Source of the DNA: Pseudomonadota bacterium
GTDB lineage: Bacteria > Desulfobacterota > Desulfovibrionia > Desulfovibrionales > Desulfomicrobiaceae
Assembly (NCBI GenBank): GCA_030529235.1
Contig: JAUMXF010000011.1
Location: 1 to 39,199, forward strand
Length of the DNA: 39,199 nt
Direction: 5' to 3'
A program made the position numbers and the translations under genes. The notes below the pieces were generated by a model. That model had not been told where the DNA came from and ran no database searches. It saw only the letters and a program-made list of their open reading frames with translations. Of the stretch, positions 14,346-21,712 are shown in pieces; position 1 is the stretch's first letter; each line of letters begins with the position of its first letter.

Positions 14346-15811
14346 GCGCGCACCTCCTCCCGCAGAATATCATGCCCGATCACGCAGCCGCAGGCCAGAA
14401 AGGCCGAGACCACGGCACCCAGCACGCCCGGAGCGACCACCCCCTGCCCGGCCGCCCACAGACCCGGAATGCGCGTAACGGGCGCGGGATTGAACTGCCC
14501 CGCCGTGTGCCCGGCGCCATACAGACTGCCCACCGGAGCGTGCATGAAATCGCGCAGGGTGAGCGGCGTGGCCCCATCCACGAAAGACACACCCGCAAGT
14601 TCCGGAGCATGGCGCAGCACAGCCCCGGCCATGGCCTCGAGCCGGGCGTGCTTATGCCGCCCGTACTCTCCGGGGCGCTTGCCCGGCCGCGAATCCGCCC
14701 ATTGCGCCACATCATCCATATATCCCGGCGCGATGACGGTCACGGTCCGCCTGCCATTCCCCGCTTCCGCGCCGGACACGACGTAGAACGGCCCCTGCTC
14801 CGGCGTCCGGCCGGGCCGGAAAAACGCGGTGACATCCGTCTCCGGACAGATGAACAGGTTTCGCCCTTCAAGAGCGCCGACAGGCTCGGAAAGGCCGAAC
14901 AGCATGTACGCAGAGGGAGTGTCCATCAGGGCCCTGATGCGCCGCCGGTAGGCCGGACGGAAGCCTTCGGGCGCAAGTTCCGGCAGAAATTTCGGATGCG
15001 CGGTGCACAGCACGCCCCGAGTCTCGATGACACAGCCATCCGAAATCTCCACGGCGCGGACGGCTCCGGCGGAATCCAGCAGTATCCGCCGCGCTCCGTA
15101 CCCGCAGCGCAGTTCCACCGAGGCCACCCGCAGGGCGCGCTCGAAAGCGCGGACCAGACTCAGGCCGCCCCCGGCCACGCCATGCACGGATTGCAGATAT
15201 GAGCCCGCGACTCTGGCGTGATGGGCAAAGGCCACCTCCCGCGGGGACACGCCATGCAACAGACAGTGCACGGACAGAACAGACTTGAGCAGCGCGTCGT
15301 CCGTCAGGGAATCCAGATATCCGGCCAGCGTGCTGCTGTCGCCGACAGCGGCCAGACCGGCACTCTGAAAAGGCCGGTCCGGATTCAGAAACGGAGAGGC
15401 CTCGAACTCCTTTCGCACGGCCGCCAGATAGGTCCGGATGGCGGGAATTTCATGGGGGAAGGCGGTCCCCAGGGTCTCCAGAGCCCGGTCATAACCGGCG
15501 GGAATGCGAAATTCGGCGTTCAGCGAGGGGTAACGGATGCAATCAAAGCCATCCGCAGCATAAGGCCGACGCTCAAGTCCGGTCAGGCCCAGAGCGCGGA
15601 AATACGTGTCCAGAATTTCTCCCGGTCCGAAAGCGCCGAGATAGTGCAACCCTGTGTCAAAGTACGCGCCCTGCCGGAAAAAGCCGCGCAGTGTGGGCGC
15701 CGGGAGGGGAAACTTCTCCACCAGGGTCACGGCGTATCCGTGCCGGGCCAAAAGCAGGGCCGCGCTCATGCCGGAAACACCGGCCCCGATGACCACAAAC
15801 CGGGGCGTCAT
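14336..15811 (-). CDS. FAD-dependent oxidoreductase, phytoene-desaturase-like
   Basis: 491 residues. An N-terminal Rossmann motif GAGVSG (9-14) is followed by an acidic end of the second strand (VEK), the FAD-binding set of the CrtI/retinol-saturase-like amine-oxidase superfamily. The C-terminus has the second dinucleotide block GLWAAGQGVVAPGVLGAVVSAF. The family adds or removes double bonds on long hydrophobic chains, so here the substrate is probably an acyl chain on the neighbouring ACP. That is inference. The ATG at 15811 overlaps the stop of the first ketosynthase (ATGA, 15808-15811), which fixes the start; the preceding in-frame stretch is antisense-like noise. Carotenoid synthesis is a weak alternative, since no crtB or other carotenoid gene is near. 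Confidence 0.85.
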   Translation of the reverse strand: MTPRFVVIGAGVSGMSAALLLARHGYAVTLVEKFPLPAPTLRGFFRQGAYFDTGLHYLGAFGPGEILDTYFRALGLTGLERRPYAADGFDCIRYPSLNAEFRIPAGYDRALETLGTAFPHEIPAIRTYLAAVRKEFEASPFLNPDRPFQSAGLAAVGDSSTLAGYLDSLTDDALLKSVLSVHCLLHGVSPREVAFAHHARVAGSYLQSVHGVAGGGLSLVRAFERALRVASVELRCGYGARRILLDSAGAVRAVEISDGCVIETRGVLCTAHPKFLPELAPEGFRPAYRRRIRALMDTPSAYMLFGLSEPVGALEGRNLFICPETDVTAFFRPGRTPEQGPFYVVSGAEAGNGRRTVTVIAPGYMDDVAQWADSRPGKRPGEYGRHKHARLEAMAGAVLRHAPELAGVSFVDGATPLTLRDFMHAPVGSLYGAGHTAGQFNPAPVTRIPGLWAAGQGVVAPGVLGAVVSAFLACGCVIGHDILREEVRACR

Positions 15812-17028
15812 GTCCCAAACCGCAGTGCGAGGCAGGAATTGGTGCCGCCGAAACCCGCCGCGTTGCACAGCACCGTGCGCGGCGGACGGTCGATGACGGA
15901 AGCCGCGATATTCAGGCCGGCCGAAATTTCGTCCGGTTCCTCGAAGTTGATGTTGGGGGCGATGAAGCCGTCCCTGGCCATGAGGGTGGAGTACACCACC
16001 TGCGAAGCCCCGGACATCCACAGCTCGTGCCCGGTCATGGATTTGGTGGAAGAGACGCAAGGCTTGGTCGGCCCGAACACATCGAGGATATTTTCAGCCT
16101 CGGCCCGGTCTCCGGCGGGCGTGGAGGTGGCGTGGGCGCAGATGTAATCGATCCGGTCCGGGGTCAGTCCGGCCGCGCGCAACGCAGCGGTCATGGCCCG
16201 GGCCAGACCGCCCCGGCTGGGCACGGACAGGCTCTCGCCATCGGAGGAAAAGCCGTACCCGGCCACTTCTCCCAGAATGCGCGCTCCCCGTCTGCGGGCC
16301 AGATCGTAATTTTCGAGCAGCACCGCGGCCGCCCCGCCGCTCGGCACCAGTCCGTCACGCGCCCGGTCAAAGGGACGACTGGCCGCCTCGGGCCGGTCCA
16401 GCCGGGCCGAGAACGCGCCCAGACCGTCGAAACTGCACATGGACTCCCAGTTGATCTCCTGCGCCCCGCCGCAGAGAACCCGGTCCTGGCGGCCCAAAGC
16501 GATGAGATCCGCCGCCTGACCCACGGCGTGCCCGCCGCTGGAACAGGCCGAACTGATGGTCCAGCACGCGCCGCGGGTGCCGAGCAGCGTATTCAGATTC
16601 ATGGTCACGCAGGAAGTCATGGAGCGAAAAACCAGCCCGCTGCCGATGAGCGCCGTTTCCCCGCGCTCCCGGAGCAGTTCCACCTGTTCGAGGGCGGCCA
16701 GACAGCTGGAATCGGAACCGAAAACCAGACCGGTACGGTCATTGCGCAAGTCATCGGGCTCCAGCCCGGAAGTTCTGACGGCCTCCATGGAAGCGGCATA
16801 GGCCATGACGGCGAAATCCGGCATGGTCTTCAGCTGCTTGCGGTTCAGCCAGGCGGAAGGATCGAAATCCTTGACGGCACCGGTGAGGGAAGAAGAAAAA
16901 CCGCGCCGAAGCCGCTCGGGGTCGCTGACAATGCCGGACCGTCCCCGGTACAGAGCCCGGGACACCGTATCCGTGTCGTTGCCCAGAGTGGAGATAACGC
17001 CGATACCGGTAATGGCCACGCGGTTCAT
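15808..17028 (-). CDS. Beta-ketoacyl-ACP synthase, FabF-type (first of two)
   Basis: 406 residues from the ATG at 17028, which begins with the typical MNRVAITGIGVIS. A GTG at 17121 would add 31 unmatched residues. The catalytic residues are all present: C162 (SSACSSGG), H299 (CAHATST), K329 and H334 (STKSMTGHELWMSG). The segment after GH (ELWMSGASQ instead of TMAASG) departs from housekeeping FabF and is reminiscent of the more specialised ketosynthases of aryl-polyene or polyketide-like loci. That comparison is only by eye. First gene of the overlapping KS-FAD-KS-ACP set; 127 bases separate it from ahbC upstream on the same strand. Confidence 0.9.
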   Translation of the reverse strand: MNRVAITGIGVISTLGNDTDTVSRALYRGRSGIVSDPERLRRGFSSSLTGAVKDFDPSAWLNRKQLKTMPDFAVMAYAASMEAVRTSGLEPDDLRNDRTGLVFGSDSSCLAALEQVELLRERGETALIGSGLVFRSMTSCVTMNLNTLLGTRGACWTISSACSSGGHAVGQAADLIALGRQDRVLCGGAQEINWESMCSFDGLGAFSARLDRPEAASRPFDRARDGLVPSGGAAAVLLENYDLARRRGARILGEVAGYGFSSDGESLSVPSRGGLARAMTAALRAAGLTPDRIDYICAHATSTPAGDRAEAENILDVFGPTKPCVSSTKSMTGHELWMSGASQVVYSTLMARDGFIAPNINFEEPDEISAGLNIAASVIDRPPRTVLCNAAGFGGTNSCLALRFGT

Positions 17029-17155
17029 GGCCGCGAAAGACGCGCGCCTGCGTCCGGATTCTGTCTCATGCTCAATGCGTTCATCGGCCGGTCCGTAGAA
17101 GAGAAAGAGGGCCGGGGACACATTCCCGGCGGAATACAGGACTGAGACGGGATAT

Positions 17156-18349
17156 TCACACAGGCTCTCCGGTGATCTCCTCGTCCGTCAGATAACAGGC
17201 CGGGTCCTGAGCCCAGAAATCGTCGTAATAGGCCTCGGCGCGGGCGCGGAAATTGCCGCCGCAGATGTTCAGAAAGCGGCACGCGGTACAGCGGCCCTTC
17301 ACATGCGGACGCTTGTCCTTCAGTTTGTGCAGCAGTTCGATGTTCCGGTCGGTCCAGATTTCCGAGAAGGGGCGCTCCAGGACATTGCCGAAGGTGATAT
17401 GGCGCATGAACTGGTCGGCATGCACGGAACCGTCCCAGGAAATACAGCCGATGCCACGGCCCGAGGAATTGCCTTCGTTCATCCTGAGCAGTTCCATGAC
17501 CTCGGCGGCCCGCTCCGGGTTTTCCTTCAGCAGACGGTAGTAAACGTGAGGGCCGTCGGCGTGGTTGTCGACGGTCAGCACTTCCTTGGGCAGGCCCTTG
17601 TCGTGCAGGGCGCGGGTGCGGTCCATGATCAGGTCCACCACGGCCCGCGTCTCGGCATGATCCAGATCTTCCTTGATCAGTTCCGATCCGCGCCCGGAAT
17701 AAACCAGATGATAGAAACAGATGCGAGGCACTTCCATGGCCTCGATGAGGTCGAAAAGGTGCGGAATTTCCGCCGCGTTGCGCTTGTTGATGGTGAAGCG
17801 AAGACCCACCTTGAGGCCCTCGGCCTGACAGTTCTCCACACCCTTGAGCGCCATTTTGTACGAGCCGGGCACGGCGCGGAAACGGTCGTGCACTTCCTCA
17901 GCCCCGTCCAGGGATATGCCCACGTAAGAGAGCCCCACACCCTTGAGTTCCCTGGCCTTGGCCTTGGTGATCAGCGTCCCGTTGGTGGAGATGACGGCCC
18001 GCATGCCCCTGGACGTGGCGTACTTGGCCAGTTCGACCAGATCTTCGCGGACCAGAGGCTCGCCGCCGGAAAAAAGCATGACCGGCGCGCCGAAGGCGGC
18101 CAGATCGTCGATAATGGCCTTGGCCTGGTCTGTGGAAATAGGGTCCTTGTGCCTGCTCGGCTCCACGGCGTGCGCGTAGCAGTGGACGCACTTGAGATTG
18201 CATCGCTGGGTCATGTTCCAGACCACGACGGGTTTCTTATCCTTGGCGAATTGCAGCAGATGGGACGGCAGTTTGCCGGAATGACGGCCGTAGCGCAGGG
18301 CGTCGGAGGGTTCCACCGTACCGCAGTAGAGTTTCGAAATGCCGATCAT
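17156..18349 (-). CDS. ahbC: Radical SAM enzyme AhbC, Fe-coproporphyrin III synthase
   Basis: Removes the two acetate side chains from 12,18-didecarboxysiroheme to give Fe-coproporphyrin III in the siroheme-dependent heme pathway used by sulfate reducers and archaea. 397 residues. Radical-SAM cysteines C50-x3-C54-x2-C57 with the conserved start MIGISKLYCGTVE, and GGEPL further on. A C-terminal SPASM/twitch-like region has more cysteines (GCISWDGSV; CTACRFLNICGG; a final DPAC) for auxiliary [4Fe-4S] clusters. GAGGT precedes the ATG. The N-terminal phrase and the neighbourhood match Desulfovibrio AhbC as I remember it. AhbD is the close relative it could be confused with. Confidence 0.8.
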   Translation of the reverse strand: MIGISKLYCGTVEPSDALRYGRHSGKLPSHLLQFAKDKKPVVVWNMTQRCNLKCVHCYAHAVEPSRHKDPISTDQAKAIIDDLAAFGAPVMLFSGGEPLVREDLVELAKYATSRGMRAVISTNGTLITKAKARELKGVGLSYVGISLDGAEEVHDRFRAVPGSYKMALKGVENCQAEGLKVGLRFTINKRNAAEIPHLFDLIEAMEVPRICFYHLVYSGRGSELIKEDLDHAETRAVVDLIMDRTRALHDKGLPKEVLTVDNHADGPHVYYRLLKENPERAAEVMELLRMNEGNSSGRGIGCISWDGSVHADQFMRHITFGNVLERPFSEIWTDRNIELLHKLKDKRPHVKGRCTACRFLNICGGNFRARAEAYYDDFWAQDPACYLTDEEITGEPV

Positions 18350-18359
18350 GATACCTCGC

Positions 18360-18377
18360 GTGAACCCGCAGGTTCAC
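18360..18377. promoter_or_regulatory. Perfect inverted repeat next to the ahbC ribosome site
   Basis: GTGAACC-CGCA-GGTTCAC is a 7-bp perfect stem with a 4-base loop. It ends 10 bases ahead of the ahbC start codon, directly against the GAGGT. It could be a protein operator or an RNA hairpin that affects ahbC translation; no U-run, so not a terminator. Confidence 0.35.
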
Positions 18378-18409
18378 CTGGTTGAAGGGGCGGACGGGCA
18401 GACCCGCCG

Positions 18410-19333
18410 TCAGACCACCGGAGTGTTTCTGAACAGGAGAATCATGAGCACAAGGCCGATCAGCCCCAGCAGTATGGGGATGCTCAGCACCGCGAGAACC
18501 TGCTGCGTGCCCGCCCGGTGAACGTATTTGAAACCGAAGAACTTGTAGACCATGAACCCGATCAGCCCCATGGGCAGACCGATGTAAGGCACGATCAGAA
18601 AAAGAAGGGGCACGGAACTATAAGCCGCCGCCCGGAAGGTGCCTGAAAAACCCTTGGAGTCGGCATTGAACACCCGCAGCAGCAGATGGTTCACACCCAC
18701 ATCCAGAAAAAACACCACGCCCGCCTGCAGCGGGTACACGATGAGCTCCAGAACCGCCTGCGTGTTCTGGCCAAACCCGTCCATCATCACTCCGGGAGGC
18801 AGAATGTCCAGCATCTGCCAGACAAGCCGGGACAGCGCCACGGCCTCGGCGATTATCAGAAAGAAAAGCAGAGGCTTCAGCAGCTCCCGGCGGACAAGCA
18901 TGGAGGAGAAGAAACGCCGGGGGTCGGACAGGACATCCAGAACCGTCTGGGCAAAAGCCTGGACCGGAGCCGCCCCGCTCTTCTCCCACGCAGGCGGCGT
19001 CGAGGCTTCCGGCTCATGATTCTGGCGGGCGTCTTCCTGGCCCTCGCTCAGCGCTTCCAGATTTTCCCACAGGTCTTCTTCCGCAACGGGTTCAGGCGGC
19101 GGCACGGGCCGAGGGCCGGGGGCGGCCTCCGCAGGCTCCGGAACCGCCTGCACCTGCGGTTCAGGCGTTTCTTCCTGAAGGTTTGGATCCGCCGCGGGCT
19201 CAGACTGTGGAGGACAGTCCCGGAATCTGAACCGGTGGGCACATTTGGGGCATGTAGCCATGACTGCTCTGGGGGGCAGAATCTCGTCGTCGACAGTGCG
19301 GGCAAAACCGCATTGGGGGCAGGTGATTTTCAT
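18410..19333 (-). CDS. Zinc-ribbon membrane protein (MJ0042 / Yip1-like)
   Basis: 307 residues. The N-terminus is an MJ0042-type zinc ribbon, C5-x2-C8 and C28-x2-C31. A low-complexity Pro/Glu/Ala linker runs from about 40 to 110. The C-terminal half has several membrane segments (for example LLFFLIIAEAVAL, LLFLIVPYIGLPMGLIGFMV, VLSIPILLGLIGLVLMILLF) like Yip1-family proteins. The ribbon would be in the cytoplasm. GGAG lies 12 bases before the ATG, rather far. It is followed by ahbC after 60 bases. Function unknown; such proteins are frequent in Deltaproteobacteria, so the link with heme synthesis may be incidental. Confidence 0.8.
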   Translation of the reverse strand: MKITCPQCGFARTVDDEILPPRAVMATCPKCAHRFRFRDCPPQSEPAADPNLQEETPEPQVQAVPEPAEAAPGPRPVPPPEPVAEEDLWENLEALSEGQEDARQNHEPEASTPPAWEKSGAAPVQAFAQTVLDVLSDPRRFFSSMLVRRELLKPLLFFLIIAEAVALSRLVWQMLDILPPGVMMDGFGQNTQAVLELIVYPLQAGVVFFLDVGVNHLLLRVFNADSKGFSGTFRAAAYSSVPLLFLIVPYIGLPMGLIGFMVYKFFGFKYVHRAGTQQVLAVLSIPILLGLIGLVLMILLFRNTPVV

Positions 19334-19384
19334 GGTACAGGCTGTCTCCTTCTTGGGCGCAACCGATACCCGCTCCCGCTCCGA

Positions 19385-21262
19385 TTAGCAACCAAGGCCC
19401 CTTCCGGGCCGCAGAAAGAGATCATCGAAAAGATGCAGAAAAAAGGCCACGATGAGCACGCCGCTGTAATCCATGGGACTGTCCGCGTCGAACTCTTGCA
19501 GCATGTGGTCGATGAATTCCGGCCGGAAATAGCCCTTTTCGCGCACGGTCCGGGCGGAGAGCACATCCCCCACCGCGGTACGGAAACGCCGCACGAACCA
19601 TCTGGATGGCGGAGCAAGAGGCTGTTTGCGGCGCTGACAGATGGCTCCCGGCAACACGTCGCGCATGCTTTTCTTGAGCAGAAATTTTTCATTCAGCCCG
19701 CGCATCTTGTAATGGGCCGGGAGGGAAAAAACATATTCCACCAGCCGGTGATCCATGAACGGCGAACGCAATTCCACGGAGTTGGCCATGCTCATGGCGT
19801 CGGCCAGGGTCAGGGTCAGGTTGGGCAGGCGCATGCGGGCTTCGAAAAGAAGGGCCTGATTGAGAATCGGAGCGGATTCAGGGACAGCGGGCAGTTCGCC
19901 CAGACGCTCTTCCCGGCGAGAGGTCAGACGCTCGTGGAAGAGCGGAGCAAGAAGCTGGTCTTTGAACTGGAAGGCCTGAAACCGGTAAGGCAGGGCCGGA
20001 TGCACCACGGGGTAGGATCTGAGCATCCGGTACTGCGCCCAGGTCTGAACCGGAGAAGACAGGGCCGGGAAGACCCGGCGCAGAAGATCGGCCCGGCCCG
20101 GCGTCTCCCTCCGGCCGATGAAGGCCATGAGCTTCAGAAGTTTGAAATAGTCGTACCCGCCGAGGATTTCATCGGCACCGTCCCCGGACAGCACCACCTT
20201 GAAGCCCATGCTCCGAATCTGGCGGGAGAGCAGATAAAGGGGCAGATTGAGCAGAGTGACCAGCGGCGTTTCCAGATACCAGACCAGATTTTCCAGCTCG
20301 TGCTCCTCGATGGAGCAGGCGAACTCCTGATGCCTTGTACCGAACCGGTCCGAAACCAGCCGGGCGAAATGGCGCTCATCATACCCGGCCTCCTCGAAGG
20401 TGATGGACAGGGTGTGCACGGGCGTCCCTGACAGCCGGGCATACAGTCCTGTCACGGCACTGGAATCGATGCCGCCGCTCAGATACGACGCCACGGGAAC
20501 GTCCGCCGCCAGCCGGGCGCGGACGGCCTCGGTCAGATGATGGCGCAGGCCGTCCGCCGCTTCGTCTTCGGACAGGGCCGCCGTTTCCTCGGGCAGCCGC
20601 CAGTAAGTCCGCTCCCGGCGCGTGTTCTCCGTGCAGAGCAGGCTGGAGCCGGGCATGACCTGGAATATGGACTCGAAAAACGTGGATGGAGCGAGGTTGA
20701 ATCCGTAGTCCAGAAGGCGGTCCATGGCCACGGGGTTGAACCGCCGCGTGACGCCGGGAAATCTCAGAAGCGCCTTTATTTCCGACGCGAAGACCAGGGT
20801 TTCGTCAGGCAGAACCGTGTAGAAAAGCGGTTTCTTGCCCATCCTGTCTCTGGCCAGAAAAAGCCGCCGGCCGCGGGGCTCCCAGACGGCGAAGGCGAAC
20901 ATCCCGGCCAGCCGGGAAGGACAGTCCTCGCCCCACTGCATATAGGAGGCCAGCAGAATTTCGGAATCGGAGCGGGTCTGGAAGACATGTCCCAGAGACG
21001 CCAGTTCCGCGCGCAGTTCCCGGAAATTGTAGATCTCGCCGTTAAAGACAAGCACCGCACTCGTTTCGGGATGAATGACAGGCTGATTGCCGCCGGGCAG
21101 ATCGATGACGGCCAGCCGCCTGGAAGCCAGGGCGCAGCGTCCGTCCTGATACAGTCCTTCGTGATCCGGCCCGCGGTGGGCGATACTTCCGGCCATGGCG
21201 CGCAGCACACCCGGATCGGAAGGAATATGGCTGGGATGAAAAAAACCGGCGATACCGCACAT
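19385..21262 (-). CDS. asnB: Glutamine-hydrolysing asparagine synthetase
   Basis: Makes an amide from glutamine and aspartate with ATP, or in carbohydrate-linked relatives amidates another carboxylate. 625 residues. The N-terminal glutaminase starts MCGIAGF with Cys2 as nucleophile once Met1 is removed; the synthetase domain has the PP-loop SGGIDSS (262-268) and the GDGADEILGGYDYF block. Length matches the long AsnB type. It lies on the minus strand between fliS (30 bases upstream) and the zinc-ribbon gene (51 bases downstream). Because it sits with flagellin genes it may amidate a sugar for flagellin glycosylation rather than make free asparagine, but this is only context. Confidence 0.92.
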   Translation of the reverse strand: MCGIAGFFHPSHIPSDPGVLRAMAGSIAHRGPDHEGLYQDGRCALASRRLAVIDLPGGNQPVIHPETSAVLVFNGEIYNFRELRAELASLGHVFQTRSDSEILLASYMQWGEDCPSRLAGMFAFAVWEPRGRRLFLARDRMGKKPLFYTVLPDETLVFASEIKALLRFPGVTRRFNPVAMDRLLDYGFNLAPSTFFESIFQVMPGSSLLCTENTRRERTYWRLPEETAALSEDEAADGLRHHLTEAVRARLAADVPVASYLSGGIDSSAVTGLYARLSGTPVHTLSITFEEAGYDERHFARLVSDRFGTRHQEFACSIEEHELENLVWYLETPLVTLLNLPLYLLSRQIRSMGFKVVLSGDGADEILGGYDYFKLLKLMAFIGRRETPGRADLLRRVFPALSSPVQTWAQYRMLRSYPVVHPALPYRFQAFQFKDQLLAPLFHERLTSRREERLGELPAVPESAPILNQALLFEARMRLPNLTLTLADAMSMANSVELRSPFMDHRLVEYVFSLPAHYKMRGLNEKFLLKKSMRDVLPGAICQRRKQPLAPPSRWFVRRFRTAVGDVLSARTVREKGYFRPEFIDHMLQEFDADSPMDYSGVLIVAFFLHLFDDLFLRPGRGLGC

Positions 21263-21292
21263 GAAAAACCGTCCCCGGAGAGAAGTCCCGCC

Positions 21293-21700
21293 TTACCGCG
21301 CGTACTGCGCGGCGGCCCTGGGCGCCGGATGCGGCGGAACTCTGGATATCTCGGCGAAGGCGGACCGGAAGGAAGACAGAATGCCTATAACCTCGTCCAC
21401 GGGCTCCGTTTCCATCCTCAGGTTGGCCAGAAGCAGACGGGAGTTACAGTATGCATACAGGCTGTGCAGATTCCGGGCGATGTCGCCGCCTTTTTCCGTG
21501 TTCAGAGAGCCGTCGAGCTCGGCGATGATATCCAGAGCCTGGGAAATGAGGATGCCCTTCTGGGCGTAGTTCTTCTCCTGCATCCGGACTTTGGCCTGCT
21601 CCAGAAAAGAGATGGCTCCATCGTAAAGCATGACCACCAGATGCCCCGGAGTGGTGGTGGTCACATGCGTCTGCATGTAGGCGCTGGCCGCTTTGTGCAT
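21293..21700 (-). CDS. fliS: Flagellin chaperone FliS
   Basis: Binds the C-terminus of flagellin in the cytoplasm and keeps it from polymerising before export. 135 residues, normal. The signature TTTTPGHLVVMLYDGAISFLEQA is present, followed by the conserved helices (QALDIIAELDGSLNTEKGGDIARNL). The C-terminus carries a short Pro/Ala extension. GGGAGA precedes the ATG. Placed right after fliD (12 bases). Confidence 0.95.
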   Translation of the reverse strand: MHKAASAYMQTHVTTTTPGHLVVMLYDGAISFLEQAKVRMQEKNYAQKGILISQALDIIAELDGSLNTEKGGDIARNLHSLYAYCNSRLLLANLRMETEPVDEVIGILSSFRSAFAEISRVPPHPAPRAAAQYAR

Positions 21701-21712
21701 TTTGGTCTCCCG

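Noticed and set aside
14336-16060. Longer start for the FAD oxidoreductase (83 extra residues)
   Set aside because: The extra part lies antisense-like within the preceding ketosynthase frame; the ATGA overlap at 15808-15811 and the Rossmann motif directly after the ATG fix the start.
17156-18349. Radical SAM enzyme as part of the lipid set (as in ladderane-candidate loci)
   Set aside because: Its N-terminus and C-terminal cysteine pattern fit AhbC of the heme pathway, so it was not counted as a lipid enzyme despite its place.
18686-20431. 581-codon plus-strand frame over asnB and the zinc-ribbon gene
   Set aside because: Antisense shadow without a start signal or domain.
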